Positions 1 to 6,881 of a DNA stretch of 15,268 nucleotides are shown here, in pieces. Under the pieces are notes generated by a model. It ran no database searches. It worked only from the letters and a program-made list of their open reading frames with translations, and was not told the DNA's origin. Source of the DNA: DATKKM01 sp036741795 (GTDB taxonomy: Bacteria > Chloroflexota > Dehalococcoidia > SM23-28-2 > RBG-16-64-32); contig DAINRO010000058.1 of assembly GCA_036741795.1 (NCBI GenBank), positions 1 through 15,268 on the forward strand, read 5' to 3'. Positions within the stretch are counted from its first letter, which is position 1; each line of letters begins with the position of its first letter. Both the position numbers and the translations under genes were made by a program.

Positions 1-1399
1 AGTCGCCAGCAAGACCAACGACGTCGCCGGAGACGGCACGACGACCGCTACGGTATTGGCGCAGGCCATTGTGCGCGAAGGCATGCGCATGGTGGCTGCG
101 GGCGCGAACCCGATGGCGCTAAAGAAGGGCCTCGAGGCCGCTACCGAAGCCGTGAAGCAGGAAGTCCGCAGGATCGCCACGCCGGTTGCCGGCAAGGAGC
201 AGATCTCGCAGGTCGCCACCATCTCCGGCCACGACCAGGAGATCGGCGACATCATCGCCGACGTCATGGAGAAAGTCGGCAAGGACGGCGTCATCACCGT
301 GGAAGAGGGCAAGGGTATCCGCATGGAGACCGAGTTCGTGGAGGGCATGCAGCTCGACCGAGGTTTCGTGTCTCCCTACTTCGTCTCGAACCCGGACCGC
401 ATGGAGTCCGTCCTCGACGACCCGTACATCCTGATTACCGACAAGAAGCTCTCGTCCGTCCAGGACCTCCTGCCCGTGCTTGAGCGAACGCTGCAAGTGA
501 CTAAGAACGTCGTGATCATCGCGGACGATGTTGATGGCGAAGCCCTGGCCACGCTTGTGGTCAACAAGCTCCGTGGCAACATCAACGCCCTCGCCATCAA
601 GGCGCCGTCGTTCGGCGACCGCCGCAAGGCGATCCTCGAGGACATCGCGATCCTGACCGGCGGGACGTTCATTACCGAGGACATGGGCCAAAAGCTCGAA
701 AACGCCCAGGTCACTGACCTCGGCCGCGCTCGACGCGTGGTCAGTACCAAGGAAGACACCGTGATCATTGAAGGTCACGGGACCGACCAGGACATCCAGG
801 GCCGCATCAAGCAGATTAAGGCCCAGTCCGAAGACGCCTCCTCCGAGTTCGACCGCGAGAAGCTGCAAGAGCGCCTGGCCAAGCTTGCCGGTGGAGTCGC
901 CGTGATCAAGGTCGGAGCAGCCACCGAGGTGGAGTTGAAAGAGCGGAAGCTCCGTGTCGAGGACGCCCTGTCCGCAACCCGCGCAGCCGTCGAGGAAGGG
1001 ATTGTCCCTGGCGGTGGCGTTGCCCTCATCCGAGCCCAGGGAGCGCTGGACAAGCTTGAGGGCACCGAGGACGAGCAGATGGGCATCCAGATCATCCGCA
1101 AGGCCCTCGAGGCGCCCCTCTTCATGATCGCGGACAACGCCGGTCAAGAGGGCGCTGTGATCGTCGACGAAGTGAAGGCGAACAAGAACAAGAACTTCGG
1201 CTACGATGCCGGTGACGGCACCTTCGGCGACATGCTCAAGAAAGGCATCATCGACCCGGCCAAGGTAACGCGGACAGCACTGGAGAACGCGGCCTCAATC
1301 GCTGCGCTGGTGCTGACGACGGAGTCACTCGTGACGGAGATCCCAGAGGCGCCGGGGTCTATGGCAGGTGGCCCACCTCCACCGCCGATGGACTACTAG
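1..1399 (+). CDS. groEL: Chaperonin GroEL (Hsp60), 5'-truncated by window edge
   Basis: This is the large subunit of the cytosolic chaperonin, an ATP-driven 14-mer that folds proteins together with GroES. The reading frame is open from base 2 and gives 465 residues. It opens with VASKTNDVAGDGTTTATVLA, the ATP-binding segment around E. coli residues 77-96, so about 76 N-terminal residues lie outside the window. The intermediate and apical domains follow (DRGFVSPYF, DDVDGEALATLVVN, APSFGDRRKA), then RVEDAL with the catalytic Asp equivalent to E. coli D398, GGGVALIR, and the equatorial C-terminus (DPAKVTRTALENAASIA). No frameshift or lost motif is visible. The tail is unusual: it ends GGPPPPPMDY where many GroELs carry GGM repeats. 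groES, if adjacent, would lie upstream of the window. The gene ends just before a strong hairpin terminator. The identification is secure. Confidence 0.98.
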   Translation, partial: VASKTNDVAGDGTTTATVLAQAIVREGMRMVAAGANPMALKKGLEAATEAVKQEVRRIATPVAGKEQISQVATISGHDQEIGDIIADVMEKVGKDGVITVEEGKGIRMETEFVEGMQLDRGFVSPYFVSNPDRMESVLDDPYILITDKKLSSVQDLLPVLERTLQVTKNVVIIADDVDGEALATLVVNKLRGNINALAIKAPSFGDRRKAILEDIAILTGGTFITEDMGQKLENAQVTDLGRARRVVSTKEDTVIIEGHGTDQDIQGRIKQIKAQSEDASSEFDREKLQERLAKLAGGVAVIKVGAATEVELKERKLRVEDALSATRAAVEEGIVPGGGVALIRAQGALDKLEGTEDEQMGIQIIRKALEAPLFMIADNAGQEGAVIVDEVKANKNKNFGYDAGDGTFGDMLKKGIIDPAKVTRTALENAASIAALVLTTESLVTEIPEAPGSMAGGPPPPPMDY

Positions 1400-1418
1400 T
1401 TCGCAGTAACGGACATGA

Positions 1419-1449
1419 AAAGTGCCTCGCCGCTCGGGCGAGGCACTTT
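1419..1449. terminator. Bidirectional hairpin terminator between convergent genes
   Basis: A perfect 13-bp stem (1419-1431 pairs with 1437-1449; core AAGTGCCTCGCC) closes a 5-base loop. On the plus strand it runs into TTTGTTTC and on the minus strand into a short T run. It sits 20 bases after the groEL stop and 16 bases past the stop of the convergent M16 peptidase gene, so it can serve both transcripts. The U-tracts are short and interrupted, but the stem is strong. Confidence 0.85.
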
Positions 1450-1464
1450 GTTTCTACGGGATAA

Positions 1465-2763
1465 TCAGGCCGGCAGCAGTGACGCGAACGCCTTGTCGCT
1501 TCGGTACGGTCCGACCACGGCGAGGTAGGCCTGGCCGGGATCGATGACATCGCGTGCCACGCGCTGCAGGTCTTCCAGCGTAACGGCCTCCATCTCCTGT
1601 ATCGCATCCTCGACGGTCCGCACCTTGCCGAGCAGTAATTCCTGGGCGCCCACCCAGCCGCCGACTGAACGCGTGTCCTCCATACGGAGCATCAGGCGGC
1701 CGCGGGACATCTCGCGTGCCTTCGTCAGTTCCGCCTCCGTCGGCCCTTCTGTGTTCAGGCGGCCTAGCTCGTCGAGGATTAGCTTCACAGCCTCCTGGGC
1801 ATTCTTCGGGTCGACGCCCGTGTAGACGTTGAAGGAGCCCGTGTCGAGGAAGTGTGAGGTGAAGCTGCTGACGTCGTAAACGAGTCCGCGCTTCTCACGC
1901 AGCTCCATGAATAGGCGCGACGACATGCCCTCGCCGAGGATGACGGAAAGGAACGACAGCGAATGCCGGTCAGGGTGATCGAGCGCGAGGCCCGGCATCG
2001 CGATTACGACGTGGGCTTGCTCGGACTTCTTATACGTGACGCCCAATCGCGAGCCGTTCTGGCTGCCCGCCGGAATCCAGGTCCCGGCCGTGCCGGTATC
2101 CCAGTCGCCGAGTCCGGAATTGGCAGCGTGGACAACTTCCTCGTGGGTGATGTTGCCTGCCACGGAGAGCACCACATTGTTCGGGACGTATTGCTGGCGC
2201 AGGTAAACGAGCAGCGTGTCCCGGCTCATTCCGTTGACTGAGTCCGGCGTTCCGGCGATGTCGCGGCCAAGCGGATTCTCTGGCCAGAGCAATGAGTCCA
2301 GGAGAAGGTCGGCCATCTGGGCCGGGGAGTCCGCCACCATCGCCAGTTCCTCGACGACGACGCCGCGCTCCTTTTCCATCTCTGTGGCGCTGATAAGGGG
2401 CCTCCGCACCAACTCGAAGAGGACGTCCAGGGCGAGGTCCATGTGGGGGCGTGCCACCTTGATGTAGTAGACCGTGTATTCGCGATCGGTGGCCCCGTTC
2501 ATAAGCCCCCCCACTCCGTCCACGGCCTCCGCGATCTCCTTGGCGCTCGGCCGTTTTTCGGTCCCCTTGAAGAGCATGTGTTCCGTGAAATGGGACACGC
2601 CAGCATCGGCCGTCTGCTCATATCTCGAACCGGCGCCAACGTAGACGGTGAGGGACACGGAATGGGTGTGTGGCATTGAAGAAGAGATGACGCGCAGCCC
2701 GTTTGGGAGCACCGTCCGTTCGTAGAAGGGATTCCCGCCAAAAATCTCTGTTTTGACGCTCAT
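1465..2763 (-). CDS. M16 family zinc metallopeptidase (insulinase / processing-peptidase type)
   Basis: The 432-residue protein has the inverted zinc motif HFTEH (H58, E61, H62) and the distal Glu ligand about 76 residues later in VVVEEL (E138 or E139), so the zinc site looks intact. The second M16 domain carries LREKRGLVYDV with the conserved Arg292/Tyr296 pair that completes the active site in this family. Length matches one-chain M16B peptidases (about 420-450 aa), which resemble mitochondrial processing peptidase beta and bacterial YmxG. No signal peptide is seen, so a cytosolic location is likely. I chose the ATG at 2763. The same frame is open up to 2946, but that part is low-complexity, runs into the DUF192 gene and lies upstream of the predicted transcription start. 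No strong Shine-Dalgarno is visible. The natural substrate cannot be told from sequence. Confidence 0.93.
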   Translation of the reverse strand: MSVKTEIFGGNPFYERTVLPNGLRVISSSMPHTHSVSLTVYVGAGSRYEQTADAGVSHFTEHMLFKGTEKRPSAKEIAEAVDGVGGLMNGATDREYTVYYIKVARPHMDLALDVLFELVRRPLISATEMEKERGVVVEELAMVADSPAQMADLLLDSLLWPENPLGRDIAGTPDSVNGMSRDTLLVYLRQQYVPNNVVLSVAGNITHEEVVHAANSGLGDWDTGTAGTWIPAGSQNGSRLGVTYKKSEQAHVVIAMPGLALDHPDRHSLSFLSVILGEGMSSRLFMELREKRGLVYDVSSFTSHFLDTGSFNVYTGVDPKNAQEAVKLILDELGRLNTEGPTEAELTKAREMSRGRLMLRMEDTRSVGGWVGAQELLLGKVRTVEDAIQEMEAVTLEDLQRVARDVIDPGQAYLAVVGPYRSDKAFASLLPA

Positions 2764-2834
2764 ATCGTGGTTTTTTACCGCCTCGCTAGCAGGGTGAATG
2801 GGGTGACCCGTCAACGTCGGTGGGGTCTGCATCG

Positions 2835-2864
2835 AGTGTAAGAGTGCCGTAACGCGGGGGTCAA
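2835..2864 (-). promoter_or_regulatory. Candidate sigma-70-type promoter of the M16 peptidase gene
   Basis: On the minus strand, TTGACC (2864-2859, five of six consensus bases) is followed after 18 bases by TACACT (2840-2835, four of six). Transcription would start near 2828, giving a leader of about 65 bases before the ATG at 2763. It lies in the 107-base gap after the DUF192 gene and argues against longer start sites for the peptidase. This is a prediction from consensus only. Confidence 0.45.
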
Positions 2865-2870
2865 TCGAGA

Positions 2871-3452
2871 CTATTGGGCGTCGTCCGCGGCTTCGGCTGG
2901 AATGGTCGCGGCGTCGCCGATCACGATGCCGTTGGCGTTGAACCAACCCTGGTTCGCCTCAATGGCGTAACGGTAGGGTTCCGGTGACCGGTATGGGATG
3001 CTCGACAGCGGTTCCATGTCTTCGAAGTGGATGATCGTCCCGTCTTCGCGGACGAAGGCGATAGTTAGCGGGATGTACGTCTCCGGCATGCCGAAGGCAC
3101 TTGTCGCATCAGCCGGCCAGGCGAACAACATGCCTCGGTTCTCGTCCATCGATTGTCGGTTGCGCAGCCCTTGATATCGCTCATCGGGACTGTCCGCCAG
3201 CTCAACGATAAGGGCCACGTCACCGCTCGTACCTTCAAAGCCAATGCTCAGCAGTCCGGGTTCCAGCGCTGGCGTCGCGGTAGAACCGATCGTGGGCGAA
3301 GGTGATGGTTCGGGAGAGGATGAATGTGTGGGGGCGAGTGAAGCCGACGGTACAGGAGAGGCTGAGGGCGTGTCTTCTACCTCTCCATCGTCACCGCAGG
3401 CGCTGAAAAACGTGGCCAGGCCAATGAGGACAACCGGCAGAACAACTTTCAC
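2871..3452 (-). CDS. DUF192 (UPF0127) family lipoprotein
   Basis: The 193-residue protein begins with a short hydrophobic signal and a lipobox ending in Cys19 (FFSAC), so it is probably a lipid-anchored exported protein. Residues about 22-65 are a Ser/Pro/Thr-rich linker. The rest is a full DUF192 domain: ELADSPDERYQGLRNRQ, GMLFAWP, FGMPETYIPLTIAFV, then EANQGWFNANGIVIGD. DUF192 proteins are small beta-rich proteins, often secreted, with no firmly established function. The start codon is GTG and overlaps the stop of the upstream flavoprotein gene by four bases (GTGA), so translation is probably coupled. No clear Shine-Dalgarno precedes it. Family assignment is strong and the biological role unknown. 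Confidence 0.9.
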   Translation of the reverse strand: MKVVLPVVLIGLATFFSACGDDGEVEDTPSASPVPSASLAPTHSSSPEPSPSPTIGSTATPALEPGLLSIGFEGTSGDVALIVELADSPDERYQGLRNRQSMDENRGMLFAWPADATSAFGMPETYIPLTIAFVREDGTIIHFEDMEPLSSIPYRSPEPYRYAIEANQGWFNANGIVIGDAATIPAEAADDAQ

Positions 3453-4648
3453 CGAACACTGGCCATCCGGATCAGGCCGGCGTCAACCCGGGACATTCGC
3501 TGGCGCTGCGAAACAGAGGCCAAATAGCGGATCCCTAAATGCAGGGGCCCGATCATGCGAACAAAGTCCAGGTAGGTCAGGTCACCCCTAATGATGTAGC
3601 AGAAGAGGTGCCAGAGGCGGCGATTGCGCTGCATGAGCGCGACAAACGGCGGTGGCGCGAAGTTGAAGACTTCCTGCAACTGGCTCGCTACGTTGAGTTC
3701 TGGCTGGAGTTGTGTGTCCACTGCCTGTTGATACGCTTCCATGCCCGAGGCCGATCCACCCAGCACCCGGAGTGCGGACTCAGCCGCCAGTCGGCCGCTC
3801 GCGAATGCCATGTGGATGCCCTCGCCCGTCAGCGGATCCACCAGTCCAGCAGCATCACCGACCACTGCGACTGGCCCGCGTGCGATCGGTGTTCCGGGAA
3901 TGCGGACGGGAAGGTGGTGTCCGCGCAGGTTCTCGAGCGAGCCCTCATCGAACCCGTAGCGCCGGGCAATGGCCGCTAGCTTCGGTTTGAGCGTGAATGA
4001 AGCGTATTTCCAGGCGCCGACGCCGACGTTCAGGTGCTCGCCCTTTGGGAAAACCCATCCGTATCCGCCCGCGAGCGCGCCGAGGTCCAGGGCGACGAGA
4101 TCCTCCCAGTCCCGGCTCACCGCTGGACTCCACGGGATGTTTCCTTCGAGCGCCACCGCCTCTTCGTATTCGCTGCGCAGTCCCAGCAGCCGCCCCGTCA
4201 CGCCGTTGGCGCCGTCCGCTCCGATGAGCACGCACCCGGTGTACCGTCCCTCGTCCGTTCGTACTTCCACGCTGGAATCTTTAAGGGCTATCTCTCGGAT
4301 GCCATCGCGCTCATGCACGTCCGCACCAGCACAAGCGGCCTTTTCGAGGAGGTAGGCGTCCAGGCGAATCCGCTGCGTCATGTAGGTGAGGGGCTCGCGG
4401 AACCGGCGGTCGAACTCGGGGCCGAGCCGGAGCGAGAACCGTGCCCCGTAGACTGTGCGCTCGACCACGGGGGACAGGTCGAGGCCCAGTGTGGAGGAGG
4501 CGCGCAGCGTCACACCCCCGCCGCAGGGTTTGTCGCGGGGGAACGCCTGCTTGTCGAGGATAAGGACACGCGCTCCTTGTTGGGCCAGGACGCGTCCCGC
4601 AGTACTCCCCGCAGGCCCACCACCCGCGACGATGACGTCGTATTTCAT
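3449..4648 (-). CDS. Geranylgeranyl reductase family FAD-dependent oxidoreductase
   Basis: This 399-residue protein belongs to the geranylgeranyl reductase (GGR/ChlP) branch of the para-hydroxybenzoate-hydroxylase-like flavoproteins. The FAD-binding GxGxxG is in VIVAGGGPAGS (residues 6-15), followed by DKQAFPRDKPCGGGV with the PCGGG signature (41-45), LIGADGANG (141-149), GYGWVFPKG (195-203) and VVGDAAGLVDPLTGEGI (262-278), which contacts the FAD. Relatives saturate isoprenoid chains on archaeal lipids, chlorophyll or menaquinone. No chlorophyll or archaeal lipid genes are nearby, so a quinone or other prenyl substrate is possible but unproven. I chose ATG 4648 over the in-frame TTG one codon earlier because family members start MKYDVIVVG. 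It is the first gene of a pair with the DUF192 lipoprotein and diverges from the phosphoesterase gene. Confidence 0.9.
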   Translation of the reverse strand: MKYDVIVAGGGPAGSTAGRVLAQQGARVLILDKQAFPRDKPCGGGVTLRASSTLGLDLSPVVERTVYGARFSLRLGPEFDRRFREPLTYMTQRIRLDAYLLEKAACAGADVHERDGIREIALKDSSVEVRTDEGRYTGCVLIGADGANGVTGRLLGLRSEYEEAVALEGNIPWSPAVSRDWEDLVALDLGALAGGYGWVFPKGEHLNVGVGAWKYASFTLKPKLAAIARRYGFDEGSLENLRGHHLPVRIPGTPIARGPVAVVGDAAGLVDPLTGEGIHMAFASGRLAAESALRVLGGSASGMEAYQQAVDTQLQPELNVASQLQEVFNFAPPPFVALMQRNRRLWHLFCYIIRGDLTYLDFVRMIGPLHLGIRYLASVSQRQRMSRVDAGLIRMASVR

Positions 4649-4696
4649 CAACTCGCTATGTTACTCCGCGGGACAATCTCAACGAAGCTCCCAAGC

Positions 4697-4733
4697 TTGA
4701 CCAGCGTGCACTTGCCAGAACACGCTTGATCAA
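4697..4733. repeat. Imperfect inverted repeat in the divergent intergenic region
   Basis: AGCGTG (4703-4708) and CACGCT (4721-4726) are perfect inverted arms. Outside them, TTGA (4697-4700) can pair with TCAA (4730-4733) past small bulges. The element fills the region just upstream of the phosphoesterase ATG at 4733, between divergently transcribed genes. It could be an operator or an mRNA hairpin. It is short enough to be chance, and no promoter matching consensus is seen beside it. Confidence 0.25.
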
Positions 4734-5278
4734 TGCGAATAGGCCTCATCTCGGACACGCACATCCCCATCGCGATGGGACACCTCTGGCCCCAGGTCTA
4801 CGAGGCGTTCCAGGGCGTCGACCTGATCATGCACGGCGGCGACCTGCTCACGACGGATGTGCTGGACTGGCTGGAGGAAGTGGCGCCGGTGATGGCGGTG
4901 CAGGGAAATGGCGACTATCACGGGTGGGAACGCTCAATCCCGCCTGCAGATCCGCGACTATCGGAAGCGAAAGTGCTGAAGGTAGACACGTTGCACGGAA
5001 CAGTGCGGATCGGATTGCTCCACGACCTGCAACTGCCGGATGCGCCGCCGATGCGTACCCTTGAGGGACAGATGCGACACTACTTCGGCGGTCCTGTCGA
5101 TGTGATTGTCCGTGGTAGCACGCACCGCGCGGAAATCTTCACTCTGCGCGGAGTGCTCATTGTCGGGCCGGGAAGCCCAACATTCCCGGACCACCAGAGT
5201 GTCCGCCTGGGCACGATCGGGTTCCTCGATATCGACGAATCGGGAAGGATCAGGCCGGCAATCCTGCAACTGACTTAG
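4733..5278 (+). CDS. Calcineurin-like phosphoesterase, MJ0936/YfcE-like, with altered metal site
   Basis: The 181-residue protein follows the small MJ0936/YfcE phosphodiesterase layout, a two-metal hydrolase. Visible ligands are D8 and H10 (ISDTH), D37 (HGGD), N59 (QGNGDYH), H97 (LLHD) and H131. The family's last motif is normally GHTH, but here it reads GSTH (128-131), so the first His, a ligand of the second metal in MJ0936, is Ser129. The motif before it is LLHDLQ rather than the usual THGH. Length and the C-terminal strands (IVGPGSPTFPDH) fit the family. Activity may be reduced, changed or dependent on another residue. It starts at ATG 4733 with no obvious Shine-Dalgarno and stands alone between a divergent gene and a new promoter. 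Its substrate is unknown; relatives act on model phosphodiesters. Confidence 0.88.
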   Translation: MRIGLISDTHIPIAMGHLWPQVYEAFQGVDLIMHGGDLLTTDVLDWLEEVAPVMAVQGNGDYHGWERSIPPADPRLSEAKVLKVDTLHGTVRIGLLHDLQLPDAPPMRTLEGQMRHYFGGPVDVIVRGSTHRAEIFTLRGVLIVGPGSPTFPDHQSVRLGTIGFLDIDESGRIRPAILQLT

Positions 5279-5286
5279 AAACCGCG

Positions 5287-5316
5287 TTGCCCAACACTTG
5301 GGCGCGTCCATATAAT
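5287..5316 (+). promoter_or_regulatory. Likely sigma-70-type promoter of the USP-RCK gene set
   Basis: TTGCCC (5287-5292, four of six consensus bases) and a perfect TATAAT (5311-5316) are separated by 18 bases. The predicted transcription start is near 5323, just ahead of GGAG (5330-5333) and the TTG start at 5347. It is the best promoter match seen in the window and would drive the genes from 5347 onward, at least through the second RCK gene. Confidence 0.65.
5289..5303. promoter_or_regulatory. Inverted repeat overlapping the -35 box, candidate operator
   Basis: GCCCAACACTTGGGC is a perfect 6-bp inverted repeat around a 3-base centre. It overlaps the -35 hexamer and lies in the spacer before TATAAT, the usual place for a repressor site. 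It is also 10 bases past the phosphoesterase stop, so it might be a weak terminator, but no T run follows. No regulator is assigned. Confidence 0.4.
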
Positions 5317-5346
5317 TGAGTGCGCCAACGGAGCGATAACCGAATC

Positions 5347-5790
5347 TTGAACAATACTGCCACGCGTCTCACCGATGTTCTTGTCCCGGTCAACGGAACG
5401 CCAATATCGCTCGAAGCACTGTCACTGGCCTGCTCCATCGTCCGCCGTGCGAAAGGCAAGGTGTACGCGGTCTCCGTCATCGAAGTGGGCCGCGCCCTCG
5501 CTCTCGACGCCGAAATGGGCCCGGAGGCCCGAGCCGCCGAGGGCATCCTCCAGCGTGCAGAGGATATCGCGGGAGACCTCGACTGTAAGGTCGAAGGCGA
5601 GATACTGCAGGCGCGGGACGCCGGGCACGCGATCGTCGACGAGGCGATCGAGCGCCGAGTGGACGCGATCGTTCTGGGCGTGGCGTACGAGATGCCCTTT
5701 GGCGAATTCGAACTGGGAACGACGGCCCGCTATGTCATCGACCATGCCCCTTGCCAGGTGATAGTCGTGCGTGCGGCGGTCCAGGAGTGA
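5347..5790 (+). CDS. Universal stress protein (UspA) family domain protein
   Basis: The 147-residue protein has the UspA fold: strand one DVLVPVNGTP (10-19), helix SLEALSLACSIVRRAKG, then DAIVLGVAYEM and the terminal strand APCQVIVVR. The ATP-binding pattern G-x2-G-x9-G-S/T is altered: G111, Y114 in place of the second Gly, then G124-T125. Nucleotide binding is therefore uncertain. I chose TTG 5347 because the earlier GTG at 5320 lies before the predicted transcription start and GGAG precedes the TTG, though with a long 13-base spacing. It is the first gene of a run with two RCK (TrkA-N) genes. USP domains often accompany ion and amino-acid transport systems, so a role in transporter regulation is inferred. 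Confidence 0.85.
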   Translation: MNNTATRLTDVLVPVNGTPISLEALSLACSIVRRAKGKVYAVSVIEVGRALALDAEMGPEARAAEGILQRAEDIAGDLDCKVEGEILQARDAGHAIVDEAIERRVDAIVLGVAYEMPFGEFELGTTARYVIDHAPCQVIVVRAAVQE

Positions 5791-5794
5791 CTGC

Positions 5795-6214
5795 GTGAAG
5801 GTCGTGATCATGGGATGTGGGCGGGTTGGCGCTACGCTGGCCGGCATGCTCACGACCGAGGGGCACGAGGTGACGATTCTCGACACCCGTGCCGATTCAT
5901 TCCGTCGCCTTCCGACGGGCTTTAATGGGAAGAAACACATCGGCAACGGCATCGACCAGGACGTTCTCGCCCGTATCGGCGTCGGCGATGCAGACGCGTT
6001 CATTGCCGTGACCCAGGGCGACAACCGCAATGTCATGGCGACGCAGATGGCCAAGCACATCTTCGGCGTCAAGCGCGCCCTCTGCCGCATCTATGATCCG
6101 ATCCGCGAAGAGATGTACCGAGATCTCGGCCTCGAGACGATCAGCCCGACCATCATCGGGGCGACGATGCTTCGCGATCAGTTGAATGCCCAGCACTCGG
6201 AAGAGGGCGGCTGA
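5795..6214 (+). CDS. TrkA-N (RCK_N) domain protein, single domain
   Basis: The 139-residue protein is one Rossmann-type RCK_N domain: MGCGRVGATLAG holds GxGxxG (residues 7-12), and Asp30 ends the second strand (VTILDT), as expected for NAD(H) or adenine nucleotide binding. It stops after the first domain and has no RCK_C (TrkA-C) part. RCK proteins form cytosolic gating rings on Trk/Ktr K+ transporters and K+ channels. The start is GTG 5795, chosen because AGGAG at 5783-5787 sits 7 bases before it, inside the end of the USP gene. The frame extends back to 5771, but that part has no supporting site. Its stop shares one base with the next ATG (TGATG). It is probably a partner of the following RCK protein; no membrane subunit is in the window. 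Confidence 0.88.
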   Translation: MKVVIMGCGRVGATLAGMLTTEGHEVTILDTRADSFRRLPTGFNGKKHIGNGIDQDVLARIGVGDADAFIAVTQGDNRNVMATQMAKHIFGVKRALCRIYDPIREEMYRDLGLETISPTIIGATMLRDQLNAQHSEEGG

Positions 6215-6873
6215 TGTACGTCATCGTTGTCGGCGGCGGGAAGGTTGGCTACTATCTGGCACGGGAGATCCTCCGGGAAGGCCACGAAGTGCTCGTGATC
6301 GAACAGGACGCCAGCAAGTGCGAGCGGATCGCCGAGGAACTTGGCGACGTGGTGCTCCGGGGTGATGGCTGCGAGGCCACGACCATGGAAGTGGCTGGCT
6401 TCGGCCGGGCGGACATGGCAATCGCCGTCACCGGCGACGACGAGGACAACCTCGTTTCTTGCCAGGTGGCGAAGGCAATGTTCAACGTGCCGAGGACCGT
6501 GGCGCGGCTGAACAACCCCAAGAACCAGGAGATTTTCCGCCTGCTCGGTATCGACACGACTGTGAGTGCCACGGCGGCCATCCTCGCGCAGATCGAGCAA
6601 GAGCTGCCAACGCATATCGTCATCCCGCTCATCAAGCTTGCCGGCGGGCTCGAACTCGTGGGAGTCAAGGTGCCCGCGGAGGCCGGGGTCGTTGGGAAGA
6701 GGGTCCGCGACCTCCTGCTGCCGCACGGCTCTCTTATCCCCTTGATCGTGGGGCAAGACGGGGCTCCGCGTATCCCCACGGGCGACACGACAGTCCAGGC
6801 AGAGGATGAGATTGTAGCCGTCACCAGCACCGAGAACGAGGAGGCGCTGCGGATCATCATGACGCAGCCCTGA
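6214..6873 (+). CDS. RCK_N-RCK_C (TrkA/KtrA-like) K+ transport regulatory subunit
   Basis: The 219-residue protein has an N-terminal Rossmann RCK_N domain (residues 1 to about 125; GxGxxG in VVGGGKVGYYL, Glu30 ending strand two in VLVIEQD) and a C-terminal RCK_C/TrkA-C domain (about 135-219; ELVGVKVPAEAGVVGKRVRDL, then EDEIVAVTSTENEEAL). This is the size and order of KtrA/CtrA-type subunits, half the length of E. coli TrkA. Such subunits assemble as rings on a TrkH/KtrB-type pore and gate it according to bound nucleotide. It overlaps the preceding single-domain RCK gene by one base, so the two are co-translated. The transporter itself must be encoded elsewhere. The cation is inferred from the family, not shown here. 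Confidence 0.9.
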   Translation: MYVIVVGGGKVGYYLAREILREGHEVLVIEQDASKCERIAEELGDVVLRGDGCEATTMEVAGFGRADMAIAVTGDDEDNLVSCQVAKAMFNVPRTVARLNNPKNQEIFRLLGIDTTVSATAAILAQIEQELPTHIVIPLIKLAGGLELVGVKVPAEAGVVGKRVRDLLLPHGSLIPLIVGQDGAPRIPTGDTTVQAEDEIVAVTSTENEEALRIIMTQP

Positions 6874-6881
6874 CAAGGGAC

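Noticed and set aside
119..1147. 342-residue open frame antisense to groEL
   Set aside because: It exactly mirrors a highly conserved coding sequence, is low-complexity and rich in His, Leu and Asp, and has no recognisable domain; long antisense frames are expected in GC-rich genes.
2764..2946. N-terminal extension of the M16 peptidase in the same frame
   Set aside because: It is Arg-rich and low-complexity, overlaps the DUF192 gene, and lies partly upstream of the predicted transcription start; family members begin near the ATG at 2763.
4697..4726. Promoter with TTGACC at 4697 for the phosphoesterase
   Set aside because: No acceptable -10 hexamer is found 16-19 bases downstream.
5320..5346. 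GTG 5320 as the USP start
   Set aside because: It lies 4 bases after TATAAT and so would be before or at the transcript 5' end; TTG 5347 follows GGAG and matches the family start.
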